A stretch of DNA of 64,000 nt from Phycisphaerales bacterium UBA5793 (GTDB lineage: Bacteria > Planctomycetota > Phycisphaerae > Phycisphaerales > UBA5793): NCBI GenBank assembly GCA_002418285.1, contig DIDT01000010.1:1-64000 (forward strand). The letters are read 5' to 3'. Below the pieces are notes generated by a model that had not been told where the DNA came from, did not search any database, and worked only from the letters and a program-made list of their open reading frames with translations. Both the position numbers and the translations under genes were made by a program. This document shows positions 7,882-16,307 of this stretch, piece after piece (position 1 is the first letter of the stretch; each line of letters opens with the position of its first letter).

Positions 7882-9678
7882 GTGACCGCAGATCGACTAA
7901 CACCGGAGCTGCTGTGGCGCCTGCCTCGCGTGGGTAGCCCGCAGCCGGAACCACAGGGCAAGCGTTACGTCGTGCCCGTCACCAGCTACGACATCGCCAA
8001 AAATGAGGGCAGCACGCGCCTTTGGGTTGGCGAGGGCGAACGCCTGCGTGCACTGACCGGCGACATCTCCGCCAGCCAGCCCGCAATCAGCCCGGACGGC
8101 ACACAACTGGCATTCGTGCGCAAGGCACCCGCCGACAAGGACGCCAACGGCGCCGAGAAGAATCAGCTTTGGCTGATGCCCCTCGACGGCGGAGAACCGG
8201 TCAGGCTGACTGATCTGCCGCTGGGTGTTTCAGACCCGCACTGGTTCCCCGACGGACGGCGCATCGCCTTCCTGTCGCCGCTCTACGAGGGCCACTGGAC
8301 GCTCGAAGCCACCGCTGCGGAAGCCAGGCGCCGCAAGGAGTCCAAGGTCAAAGCCAAGGTCAGCGAAAACCGCTTCTACCGTTACTGGGACCGCTGGGTG
8401 TGCGAGGAGCCCTTCCAGCACGTCTTCGTGCTCGACCTGCAGACCCGAGAGTTGAAAGACCTCACGCCAAAGCTGCAACGACTGTTTCCGCTGATGGACG
8501 CAACCGGCAGCTGGGACATCGCGCCCGACGGCAGCGAGCTCGCCTTCACGGCCGTGCGCAGCGAGCCGCCTTACCATGAGCTGATCAGCGGCGTGTATCG
8601 GCTCAGGCTGGACGGCAGCGAGCCGAAGCTGATCAGCGATTGGACACTGAGCCACGCCACACGGCCGCGTTACTCTCCCGACGGCCGCTGGCTGCTGCAC
8701 GGCATGCAGCACGAGCCGGAGTTTTACGCGGACAAGGTGCGGCTGGTGGCCCACGAGCTTGCCAGCGGCAAACACGTGGTGCTGACGGAGCCCTGGGACC
8801 ACTCGGCCGAAAGCTGGGAGTTCGCGGGCAGTGACCGCGTGGCATTCCTGGCCGAGGACCGCGGCGCTAACGCCATCTACACACTGGATTTCAAGCGCGC
8901 CGTGGAATCACCCGGCGAAGTCGAGCCGCGGCAGCTGATCCGCGGCGGCTGGTACGCGGGCCTGCAAGTTCGCGGCGACACGATTTACACCACCAAGCAG
9001 GGGCACCTCAGCCCGCCGGAAGTTGTCAGCGTGACGCTCAACGGCCGCGAGAAGCAACTGAGCCAGTTCAACAGGCCGCTGCTGGGCGAGTTGCAGCTTG
9101 CTCAGCCCGAAGAGCACTACTTCGAGGGCGCAGGCGGCGAACGCGTGCAGATGTGGCTGCTCTTCCCGCCGGGGCTTGAACGCAAGCGCCTGCCGCTGGT
9201 GCACCTGATCCACGGCGGACCGCACGGCACCTTCGGCGACCAGTGGCACTGGCGCTGGTGCGCGCAGGCCTTCGCCGCACAGGGTTGGCTGGTGGCGATG
9301 GTGAATTTCCACGGCAGCACCGGCTGGGGCAACGAGTTCGCCCGCTGCATCATGGGCGAGTGGGGGAAACGGCCGTTCGAGGACATCGACAAGGCGACGG
9401 ATTACCTGGTCGAGCGCGGCCTGGCGGACCCGGACCGCATGGCCTGCGCGGGCGGCAGCGACGACGCTTTGCGGACGGCGCTGAGTGTGCCGATGATGCC
9501 TGAGCCGAGCGAGATACCCAGGGCGATGACGACGACGCGCGGCGGCAATGAGAAGGTGAGAATCGGGAAGTGGAAGAAGCGTGTGTACATGACCGCCAGA
9601 CCGCGACCCATCCACACGCCAAGGCCCGTGCCGATGAGGGCGCCGATGAGTGCGATGACGAGAACCATCTGCATGTAG
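7882..9678 (+). CDS. S9-family (prolyl oligopeptidase/acylaminoacyl-peptidase) serine peptidase, truncated at the catalytic serine
   Basis: Starts at GTG 7882 after AAGGAG. Residues 1-~400 form the S9 beta-propeller with WD40-like/TolB repeats (AISPDGTQLAFV, DPHWFPDGRRIAFLS, RYSPDGRWLLH). From ~420 an alpha/beta-hydrolase fold begins: LPLVHLIHGGPHGT, FAAQGWLVAMVNFHGSTGWG and DPDRMACAGGS. The last Ser, residue 526, is the expected nucleophile of GGSYGGY, but the next codons read DDALRTALSVP and no S9 sequence follows. Residues 527-598 are antisense to the neighbouring FtsX permease, so the Asp and His of the triad are missing. The gene is not functional as written; the cause is probably an assembly misjoin (see findings), less likely a real deletion. 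Confidence 0.85.
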   Translation: MTADRLTPELLWRLPRVGSPQPEPQGKRYVVPVTSYDIAKNEGSTRLWVGEGERLRALTGDISASQPAISPDGTQLAFVRKAPADKDANGAEKNQLWLMPLDGGEPVRLTDLPLGVSDPHWFPDGRRIAFLSPLYEGHWTLEATAAEARRRKESKVKAKVSENRFYRYWDRWVCEEPFQHVFVLDLQTRELKDLTPKLQRLFPLMDATGSWDIAPDGSELAFTAVRSEPPYHELISGVYRLRLDGSEPKLISDWTLSHATRPRYSPDGRWLLHGMQHEPEFYADKVRLVAHELASGKHVVLTEPWDHSAESWEFAGSDRVAFLAEDRGANAIYTLDFKRAVESPGEVEPRQLIRGGWYAGLQVRGDTIYTTKQGHLSPPEVVSVTLNGREKQLSQFNRPLLGELQLAQPEEHYFEGAGGERVQMWLLFPPGLERKRLPLVHLIHGGPHGTFGDQWHWRWCAQAFAAQGWLVAMVNFHGSTGWGNEFARCIMGEWGKRPFEDIDKATDYLVERGLADPDRMACAGGSDDALRTALSVPMMPEPSEIPRAMTTTRGGNEKVRIGKWKKRVYMTARPRPIHTPRPVPMRAPMSAMTRTICM

Positions 9679-10622
9679 TGCCAACCGACCTGCCAGTTGG
9701 AGTAGCCGAAGGCTTTGAGGGCGGCGATCTGTTCGCGCTGGGTGGAGATGAGGCGGGTGAAGACGACGTTGAGCAGGAATGCTGCGACGAGGAGGAAGAT
9801 GGCGGGCGCGACGATGGTCATGCCGCGCAACTCGCGCAGTTCGTTGGAGACGAACTGGTGCGACGGGTGGTCGGCGCGGCCGTAGGCGCCGAGGCCGCCG
9901 TAGGGATCGAGCAATGCATCGAGGCGGCGAATGACTTCGACTTCGCTGGCGCCAGGCATGAGGATGAGACTGACGTCGTTGAAGGCGCCTTCCATGTCGA
10001 AGGCGGGGGCAAGTTCGCGTTCGCTCATCCAGAAGACGGCGAAGCGCTTTTCGTCTGGCAAGATATCGCCGGGGCGAATCTGGTAGACGTATTCGGGGCT
10101 GAGCGCGATGCCGACGATGCGCAGGACATCGCGCCGGCCGTTGATGATGGCCTTGACGGTGTCGCCGGGGTGGAGGTGATGCACCTTGGCGAAGGACTCG
10201 CAGACGAGCACCTCGCCGCGCCGGTTTGGCTCGATGTAGCGGCCTTCGCGGAGATAGATGCCGTTGATCCACGGCTCGTGGGATTCGGGCACGGAGATGA
10301 TGCGGCCCAGCGCGGGTTCGGCGAGATCTTCGACGTCGAGATTCACATTGACGACGACGCGCGTGTCGAGTTGCGCGACGCCGGGGATCGCGGCGATCTG
10401 GTCGGCAAGGTGATTGGGCGCGCGCTTGAGCTGGGCGAAGACGTCGGCGAAGGCGTGCCGGTCGTAATAGGTGTTCATCGTCTGCTGGAGCGAGGACATG
10501 GTTGCGGCGGAGAGGATGAAGGTGGCGATGCCGCTGGCCATGACGAGCGCGATCGCGGCGGCCTGCCCTTTCATCGACAGCAGGTCGCGGACGAGTTTGC
10601 GATGGAGCGATGCGAGGATCAT
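9402..10622 (-). CDS. FtsX/MacB-type ABC transporter permease, C-terminal half missing
   Basis: The first ~395 residues are permease. There is a first transmembrane helix near residues 20-42 (AAAIALVMASGIATFILSA), a large periplasmic domain (~45-265), and three helices (~275-385) of an FtsX core ending in SAVRKASSLPPAQAMR. Long members of this family (~780-800 residues) have a second FtsX unit after such an AMR motif. Here the frame runs 11 residues into S9-peptidase DNA and stops, so about half the protein is missing. The ATG at 10622 lacks a strong ribosome site and follows a direct-repeat copy of the end of the ATPase gene. With the ATPase upstream on the same strand it would form a MacB/LolCDE-like exporter or lipoprotein extractor. 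Confidence 0.82.
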   Translation of the reverse strand: MILASLHRKLVRDLLSMKGQAAAIALVMASGIATFILSAATMSSLQQTMNTYYDRHAFADVFAQLKRAPNHLADQIAAIPGVAQLDTRVVVNVNLDVEDLAEPALGRIISVPESHEPWINGIYLREGRYIEPNRRGEVLVCESFAKVHHLHPGDTVKAIINGRRDVLRIVGIALSPEYVYQIRPGDILPDEKRFAVFWMSERELAPAFDMEGAFNDVSLILMPGASEVEVIRRLDALLDPYGGLGAYGRADHPSHQFVSNELRELRGMTIVAPAIFLLVAAFLLNVVFTRLISTQREQIAALKAFGYSNWQVGWHYMQMVLVIALIGALIGTGLGVWMGRGLAVMYTRFFHFPILTFSLPPRVVVIALGISLGSGIIGTLSAVRKASSLPPAQAMRSGSARPRSTR

Positions 10623-10624
10623 GG

Positions 10625-10749
10625 CGCGGCTACCACTCCGTTGCCAAGGGATGACGGTGGCTCGGGCGTCTCGCCCGATGAACCGCGATTGAGATCAACG
10701 GTCGAGACGACCGTTCCACCGGAATGTTGGCGCGCCGCGGCTACCACTC
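10625..10749. repeat. 97-bp hairpin-rich insert flanked by a 14-bp direct repeat
   Basis: The 14-mer CGCGGCTACCACTC occurs at 10625-10638 and again at 10736-10749. Between the copies lie two perfect small hairpins: 10662-10678 (TCGGGCG-TCT-CGCCCGA) and 10697-10715 (AACGGTCG-AGA-CGACCGTT). The right copy covers the stop codon region of the ABC ATPase; the left copy abuts the permease ATG. Removing one copy and the insert would leave the ATPase stop 7 bases before the permease ATG. This looks like a small palindromic mobile element with a target duplication. It carries no coding potential of its own. Confidence 0.6.
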
Positions 10750-11478
10750 GAGTTCCTTCGCGGGTGTCTTGGTTTCGTTGCGATGTTCGGAGGCGATGCG
10801 GCCGTCGGAGAGGGCGATGACGCGATCGGCCATGCTGGCGATGACGGCATTGTGGGTGATGACGGCGGTGGCGGTGCCGAGTTCCCTGTTGACGCGTTCG
10901 ATGGCTTCGAGGACAACGATGCCGGTGTGGACGTCGAGGGCGCCGGTCGGTTCGTCGCAGAGGAGAACCTGGGGCCGCTTGGCGACGGCGCGGGCGATGG
11001 CGACGCGCTGCTGCTCGCCGCCTGAGAGTTGCGAGGGGAAGTGATCCATGCGGTCGCCGAGGTTGACGAGTTTGAGCGCTTCGGTCGGGGGCATGGGATC
11101 GCGCGCGATATCGGTGACGAGCGCGACGTTTTCGCGCGCGGTCAGACTGGGAATGAGGTTGTAGAACTGGAAGACGAAGCCGACGTGGTCGCGGCGGTAG
11201 CGCGTCAGCGCGGCTTCGTCGTACCTGGTCAGGTCGTGGTCTTTGTAGCGCACTGTGCCGGAGGTGGAGACATCGAGGCCGCCGAGGATGTTGAGGAGTG
11301 TGGACTTGCCGCTGCCCGAGGGGCCGAGGAGGACGATGAACTCGTTTTCGAAGAGATCGAGATCGACGCCGCGCAGCGCCTGGATGTCGATCTCGCCGAC
11401 GTGATAGGTCTTGGTGATGCCGCGGGCCTGGAAGACGGCGGCGGTGGCTGGTGGCGATGCGTCAACAGGGGCTGGCAT
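10741..11478 (-). CDS. ABC transporter ATPase, MacB/LolD type
   Basis: A 245-residue cytoplasmic ATPase that energises the adjacent FtsX-type permease. Walker [11 protein letters not shown]-loop [18 protein letters not shown], signature [14 protein letters not shown], Walker [13 protein letters not shown] and switch His in AVITHNAVI are all present, in the order typical of the LolD/MacB/FtsE class. The ATG at 11478 is preceded by GAGG; the open frame extends further upstream but without a better start. A hairpin insert now separates its stop from the permease start. The substrate cannot be told; lipoproteins, lipids or drugs are handled by relatives. Confidence 0.9.
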   Translation of the reverse strand: MPAPVDASPPATAAVFQARGITKTYHVGEIDIQALRGVDLDLFENEFIVLLGPSGSGKSTLLNILGGLDVSTSGTVRYKDHDLTRYDEAALTRYRRDHVGFVFQFYNLIPSLTARENVALVTDIARDPMPPTEALKLVNLGDRMDHFPSQLSGGEQQRVAIARAVAKRPQVLLCDEPTGALDVHTGIVVLEAIERVNRELGTATAVITHNAVIASMADRVIALSDGRIASEHRNETKTPAKELEW

Positions 11479-11583
11479 GGGGTGATCCTCGGCGCGTGCA
11501 GGGGATCGTACGGGGGTCAGGTTGGCGGGTCGGTCGTGGTGCGGGGCGAATCGGGAGTTGGCCGGGGCTGTAGAATCGTGGTG

Positions 11584-12240
11584 ATGCTGAAGTGGGTGCG
11601 GCGCATTCTCGTGTTTCTGCTGCTCGGCGCGATTGTGAATGTGGCGGTGGCGTGGGGATGCGTGGTCGCGCACGGCGAGGTGAGCAACGACTTTGAAATC
11701 TACTGCCATCCGGGGAAGCCTGCAAGCCGGATCTACAGCTTCTCGCTGATTGGCTATCAAATTGTCTCCGACAATGATGTCGACGCGCCGATCTACGCCC
11801 TGATCTTCCGAGACAAGCCGGAGCCGTACACAGGCTGGATGTGGTGGCCGAAAGTCCGGACGTGGGAGGGCGGGCACATCGGCGTCGGCTGGCCGGCGCC
11901 GGCGCTGTGCGCGACGGTCACTCAGGAGTGGGGTCCGATCGATGAACCCGGCGGCCGAAAAGTCCACACGCGTCTTGACTACGGCTACATGCTCGACACG
12001 ACGCAGCTGCCAGACTCGCTGTTCCAGGACACGATCCCGATGATTTTTCCGTATCGCCCGGTCTGGGCGGGCTTCGCCGCCAACACGCTGCTCTACGGCG
12101 CCGGACTCGCGGCGATCGCGTTGTGCGTTCGCCGCGTCAAGCGGGCGAGGCGCCTTTGGCGCGGTCAGTGCCCGGCATGCGGCTATCCGCGCGGGACGTC
12201 GCCGGTGTGTACGGAATGCGGCGAGGCGCTGCCGGGATGA
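11584..12240 (+). CDS. Membrane protein with C-terminal zinc ribbon
   Basis: 218 residues, divergent from the ABC ATPase. One transmembrane helix lies at residues ~8-26 ([17 protein letters not shown]), followed by an extracytoplasmic domain rich in Trp, Pro and Gly, a second helix at ~162-182 ([19 protein letters not shown]), then a basic stretch and a cytoplasmic zinc ribbon CPACGYPRG...CTECGEAL. This two-helix plus zinc-ribbon layout is familiar to me from planctomycetes, where many paralogs exist without a known function. The ATG at 11584 is chosen over the GTG at 11581 and the long upstream open frame, which is antisense to the ATPase. The four cysteines should bind one zinc. Confidence 0.75.
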   Translation: MLKWVRRILVFLLLGAIVNVAVAWGCVVAHGEVSNDFEIYCHPGKPASRIYSFSLIGYQIVSDNDVDAPIYALIFRDKPEPYTGWMWWPKVRTWEGGHIGVGWPAPALCATVTQEWGPIDEPGGRKVHTRLDYGYMLDTTQLPDSLFQDTIPMIFPYRPVWAGFAANTLLYGAGLAAIALCVRRVKRARRLWRGQCPACGYPRGTSPVCTECGEALPG

Positions 12241-12476
12241 TCCAGTCCGGTCGCTACCTCGCGATGGCGCGAGACGCTATTCAATTTTCTTTTCAGATTC
12301 TCTGCGAGGAAGAGACGCGATCTCCGACTCTTTGGTGCGTCGTGTACTGATTCACGCGCGCCCCAATGCAGACGTGAGGACGCTCCTCGGAAGTCAGCCG
12401 GACACAAGCGTCGGCCTGCCAGGGTTGTCGCGCGCCTGCGGAAGCCGATCCGGAATTACTCATAAGGATTACTGCA

Positions 12477-14720
12477 ATGGCAACTCACTTCACTTCTCAC
12501 CGCCCACAACGAATACTTCACACCACGCGATGCATCGCCATCCTGACGACAGTGCCGCTTTGCTTCGCGACGGCCGCGCGTGCAGACGACTGGCCTTTCT
12601 ACGCGCACGATCACAACAACTCGAACTACAGCAGCGATGAGCGCGCCATCACGGCGGGAACCGCGAGCTATCTGCGCCGCAGGTGGGAGACGTTCAACGA
12701 CGACACGTACGTGAACGAGCCGCCGCCGAGCGGATTCGCGCTTGAGAAGGCACTTGGACTGACGTATCCCGATTCGGTGGTTGGCGTGGTGGCGTCGCCG
12801 ATCGTGCGCGACGGCACGATCTACTACGTCGATGAACTCGGCACCGTGTTCGCCCGCGACGCGCAGAGCGGGCAGATCCTCAACGGCGAGGATCACTGGA
12901 CGACGACGCTGTTGGATCCGGACTATGACAATGGCGAGCCGCCGCTGGCACCGGAGTTGTGTTACGTCGCGCCGATCGTGACTGACGATTCGGTGTGGGT
13001 CGTCGGCTCGTTCTACGGGCGGCTGCATCGGCTCAATCGGCAGGGCGGGGCTGAGTACGACTTTGATCCCAACACGCCGGGGATTCAGCCGTTCACGCTG
13101 GTGGGCGATCGGCCGGTGTCATCGGTGCTGGGCGATCCGATTCTCATCAACTTCGACGGTCTCGACTTGCTGATCGTCAGTGTGAACGTGATCCTGAACG
13201 ATGCGCTGTTTCAGGATGGGGAGGCCGGGCTCTACATCGCGTATGACGTGACGGATCCGACGCATCCGACTGAATTGTGGCGGCGGCGCACCATCGACAT
13301 CGATGACAACACAGGTCTGCCCTATGGAACGGGTGTGTCGGCGGTCTCGGGGCTGGCCGTGGATTTCGAACGCGGCCTGCTGTTCGGCGGCACGAGCCAG
13401 AACACCTCCGCGCCGTATCCGGAGTATCCGGATCCCAAGTTTGCACCCGAGGGGTACATCGATCGCGGCGACTCGCTGTTTGCGATGGACATCGCGACGG
13501 GTGAGTTTGTCTGGACGAATCAGTTTCACATGGGCGATGTGTTCGATCTGAACAACCCGGTGGGCACGGGGCCGAACAATCCGGATGGGCCGCGCGATGC
13601 GGATGTGCTCGCGGCGCCGGTGCTGTTCAGCGCCGAGATGAACGGTTGGCAGCGCGACCTCGTGGGCGACGGCAGCAAGGGCGGGCTGTTTCGCGTCGTC
13701 GATCGCGACACCGGCGAAACCGTGTGGGAGCGACAGATCAGCAAGCGCACGGGCATCGGCGGCATCCAGGGCGGCGCGGCGGTGGCCAATGGCGTCCTGT
13801 ACATCGCGGGTTATGAAGGCATCGACGATGGGTTCTCCGATGCGCAGTTCGGCTACTCGCTGGAGTCGGGAATCTATCCAAATGCGTTCTTCGCCACGTT
13901 CAGCCCCGCGTTCTGGGCAGACGTTGAAGATACGGCCGACGACGGCGATCCTGCGACGGGCATGCGCACGAAGGTGTACGCGCTCGATGCAGCCACCGGG
14001 CAATCGCTGTGGCATCCCGCCAGCGGCGCGGACTATGTCGCGCTCCCCGCAGGCTCTTCGATGCGACATGTTTCCGTCACCGACAGCCTGGTCTTCGTCA
14101 CGACGTCATCGGGACAGTTGTTTGTGCTGAGTGCTGCCGACGGGAAGATACTGTTTCGCGACCAGACGCCTGATCTCAACGAGGTATTCTCGCTGGGTCT
14201 CGGCAAGCCGCACCACGCGAGCATGAACGGCGGAACTGTGATTGCCAACGGCATGGTGTATGTGCCCGCGGGTGGACAGAACAACCCATCGGGCGGCGTC
14301 ATGGCCTATGAACTGAATCAGCGGCCCGACGCGGTGGACGATTCGGCGGCCGTGCGAGCCAACGAGACGACGACGATCGAGGCGCTCGCCAACGACACCG
14401 ATCCGAACGGAGATGCGTTGCGCTTCATCGAAGTGGCGGGAGTGCGAATCAACACCAACGACCACCAGCCGGACGAAATCCGCAGTCAGTATGGTCGGAT
14501 CGTGGTCTACAACCCGGGTGACGATCCGGCCCGTCCGGAGGAGGCGTATCTGGAGGTGACGGCGTTCGTGCGTTTCAACGGCGTGCGGCGATTCCGCTAC
14601 GTGGTCGAGGACGTGGCGCCCAGTCGCATCGTCAACGGTGTTGAGACGGGAGAGCCAAACCCGACGCACCGGGCGTTGGTGGATGAGGCGCGAGTGGCGC
14701 TGTTCTCGAGTGGAGGCTGA
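12477..14720 (+). CDS. Secreted PQQ-type beta-propeller protein with C-terminal Ig-like domain
   Basis: 747 residues with AAGGA before the ATG. The signal peptide (IAILTTVPLCFATAARA) ends near residue 36. Propeller blades repeat the pattern hydrophobic-G-Y/hydrophobic-D-x-x-T/S-G: VRDGTIYYVDELGTVFARDAQ, LFAMDIATGEFVWTNQF, LFRVVDRDTGETVWERQI, VYALDAATGQSLWHPAS, LFVLSAADGKILFRD. This is the PQQ_2/quinoprotein fold. After residue ~610 comes a 'tandem-95'-like Ig segment (RPDAVDDSAAVRANETTTIEALANDTDPNGD) normally found in large surface proteins. I see no clear Cys pair or heme motif of PQQ alcohol dehydrogenases, so catalysis is unproven; a structural or outer-surface propeller is equally likely. 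Confidence 0.8.
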   Translation: MATHFTSHRPQRILHTTRCIAILTTVPLCFATAARADDWPFYAHDHNNSNYSSDERAITAGTASYLRRRWETFNDDTYVNEPPPSGFALEKALGLTYPDSVVGVVASPIVRDGTIYYVDELGTVFARDAQSGQILNGEDHWTTTLLDPDYDNGEPPLAPELCYVAPIVTDDSVWVVGSFYGRLHRLNRQGGAEYDFDPNTPGIQPFTLVGDRPVSSVLGDPILINFDGLDLLIVSVNVILNDALFQDGEAGLYIAYDVTDPTHPTELWRRRTIDIDDNTGLPYGTGVSAVSGLAVDFERGLLFGGTSQNTSAPYPEYPDPKFAPEGYIDRGDSLFAMDIATGEFVWTNQFHMGDVFDLNNPVGTGPNNPDGPRDADVLAAPVLFSAEMNGWQRDLVGDGSKGGLFRVVDRDTGETVWERQISKRTGIGGIQGGAAVANGVLYIAGYEGIDDGFSDAQFGYSLESGIYPNAFFATFSPAFWADVEDTADDGDPATGMRTKVYALDAATGQSLWHPASGADYVALPAGSSMRHVSVTDSLVFVTTSSGQLFVLSAADGKILFRDQTPDLNEVFSLGLGKPHHASMNGGTVIANGMVYVPAGGQNNPSGGVMAYELNQRPDAVDDSAAVRANETTTIEALANDTDPNGDALRFIEVAGVRINTNDHQPDEIRSQYGRIVVYNPGDDPARPEEAYLEVTAFVRFNGVRRFRYVVEDVAPSRIVNGVETGEPNPTHRALVDEARVALFSSGG

Positions 14721-14796
14721 GTCGGTGCACCCGTGCTCTGTCGGTTGACTTCGCGCATCTGGGTTACGACGCGCACGGAGATCCTTGGTCTGCGGT

Positions 14797-14830
14797 GAAG
14801 CGGGGGCTGCCTTGTGGCAGCTTCCGCTTC
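14797..14830 (+). terminator. Hairpin after the PQQ-propeller gene
   Basis: A 15-bp stem with two G-U pairs (GAAGCGGGGGCTGCC / GGCAGCTTCCGCTTC, loop TTGT) lies 77 bases after the stop. No T-run follows, so a terminator role is only a possibility; it could also be an RNA-stability element. Confidence 0.35.
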
Positions 14831-14892
14831 TACCGCGGTCTGCGATGTGCGGGGTGAAGCGATCGGTGCGCCGCAGGAAAGCAAATTGCCAG

Positions 14893-15084
14893 TCAATCGT
14901 GGCCGGCCCCGACACTTGAAATGATCGACGTGGTCATCAGACCGATGCCCAGGCCGGTAAGCAGGCAGCCGACGAAACCGAGTGCGAACTCGGGCAGGAA
15001 GAAGAAGCCGACGCCGAGGCCGGCGAGCAAGCCTCCGCCGATGGCCCAGGTGCTCTTGTCTTCAATCGTGTTGTGCTCAGCCAT
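14893..15084 (-). CDS. Small two-helix membrane protein
   Basis: 63 residues with an AAGGAG ribosome site 8 bases before the ATG, which supports real translation. Two hydrophobic glycine-rich segments (WAIGGGLLAGLGVGFFFLP and LGFVGCLLTGLGIGLMTTS) should form a membrane hairpin. The N-terminus is charged and the last residues are polar. Glycine-zipper-like GxxxG spacing suggests helix packing or oligomerisation. Small membrane proteins of this kind are common and seldom characterised; I do not assign a function. It lies alone between the PQQ-propeller gene and the sigma-factor operon. Confidence 0.62.
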   Translation of the reverse strand: MAEHNTIEDKSTWAIGGGLLAGLGVGFFFLPEFALGFVGCLLTGLGIGLMTTSIISSVGAGHD

Positions 15085-15210
15085 GCCCGGGCTCCTTCCG
15101 CGCCTTCATGGGAATCAGTGTTCTGATATTGTCGCTGCGAGGGAGGCTGATTCAGCCCGACGGGCGCAATGGGGGCGAGATTCCCACGGTTTCCAATTGC
15201 ATTTGCGCGG

Positions 15211-15248
15211 AAAAACCGGCGCCGCTGCGGAAGAGGGGCAGCGGCGCC
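15211..15248 (-). terminator. Intrinsic terminator of the ECF-sigma operon
   Basis: On the minus strand an 11-bp perfect stem (GGCGCCGCTGC / GCAGCGGCGCC, plus-strand positions 15218-15248) is followed by GGTTTTTCC. It lies 75 bases downstream of the last gene of the operon (stop at 15323). Confidence 0.8.
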
Positions 15249-15322
15249 AATGGGGTTGAATGCTGCTAGACTGCCGTGCAGTCCCGTCGATCACAGGGCA
15301 GCGATTCTGAAGGATCGCAGCA

Positions 15323-16252
15323 CTAGTAGCGTGTGATCTTGCATTGGCTCTTGAGCTGAGCCGCGCTGAGGTCCTTGCCGAGCACGGAGTGCGGCACTTC
15401 GATCACGAAGCGGCCGACTTCACCATCATCGCCGATCGGTGAGTGTGCGTAGGAGCGTGCGCCGGCGTAGTAAAACACGGCCTGTCCGCGCGGCACGAGA
15501 CGGATGGCCACGGCAATCGACTCCGAGCCGGGAAGCTGCTCGATGCGCGAGCCGTACCGGCCGATACTGCCGAGTATGGAATCCACGGCGGCGTCGATGT
15601 AACGCTTATCCATCACATAGCCCGAACTGGCGACGCCAGAGGTCTGGCGAGCGAAGGCATTTGCGAGTGTGTAGATTGTGGGATCGGAAGTGCCACGGAC
15701 ATCATGTCGAGCCTGCTCCCACGCATCGGGATTGGCGTTTTCGCCTTCGGCTTCTTCGGTCGGTGCAGCCTTGAGGGGAACCTGAATGTCGGTCGAGTAG
15801 ACGACGCCGTGACCTGGCAGATAGAGGCCGCGTGTGTCAGACGTGGCGGAAAAACCGACCTGATACTCGCCGGAGGCGATGTTGGCGGCGGTCACATCGG
15901 TCTGCCAGAAGGTGCTGAGCAGGTTTCCGGATTTGGACGCCGTGGCTCCGGATGGGGTGCGAGCGGACTCATTGCCGGCACTTCCACCCGTGGCGTCCAC
16001 GCCGACGTCTGAATCCCCGTCGCCGGGCGATCCATCCTTGCTGTTCTTTGCATCCTCTTTATAGAGCTCGGCGAAACGATCACTCACGGATCGAGTCCAC
16101 ACCCGCCGCATGATTTCGATCTGCTCGGTAAGCGCCTTGTAGTCGGTACCGTCTTGGGTGGTCGTGCTGCTCCGCGAGACGGCTCGCATAGCGCACAGGC
16201 CGGTCACGGTTGTGAGAAAGATCAGCGAAATGGTCAGATTGCGATGCTTCAT
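15323..16252 (-). CDS. Signal-anchored protein of unknown function in ECF-sigma operon
   Basis: 309 residues; AAAGGAA lies 8 bases before the ATG. An N-terminal signal or anchor (LTISLIFLTTVTGLCAM) is followed by a short helical part (DYKALTEQIEIMRRVWTRSVSDRF), a low-complexity Gly/Ser/Asp linker (~70-105) and a beta-rich C-terminal domain from ~115 with phrases such as YLPGHGVVYSTDIQVPLK and SIAVAIRLVPRGQAVFYYAG. It is the third gene after the sigma factor and its membrane partner, with a terminator behind it. Such proteins in sigma operons are often the regulated output or sensor; this is inferred from position. I do not recognise the domain. Confidence 0.66.
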   Translation of the reverse strand: MKHRNLTISLIFLTTVTGLCAMRAVSRSSTTTQDGTDYKALTEQIEIMRRVWTRSVSDRFAELYKEDAKNSKDGSPGDGDSDVGVDATGGSAGNESARTPSGATASKSGNLLSTFWQTDVTAANIASGEYQVGFSATSDTRGLYLPGHGVVYSTDIQVPLKAAPTEEAEGENANPDAWEQARHDVRGTSDPTIYTLANAFARQTSGVASSGYVMDKRYIDAAVDSILGSIGRYGSRIEQLPGSESIAVAIRLVPRGQAVFYYAGARSYAHSPIGDDGEVGRFVIEVPHSVLGKDLSAAQLKSQCKITRY

Positions 16253-16307
16253 GTCAATGTTCCTTTCAATGGTCTGATTCGAGCCGGGTGACCGGCGCGT
16301 CGTCGTT

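Noticed and set aside
9460..9678. A true fusion of the S9 peptidase with a new C-terminus of ~73 residues
   Set aside because: The added residues are the exact antisense of conserved permease sequence, with no fold signals; an artefact of the junction.
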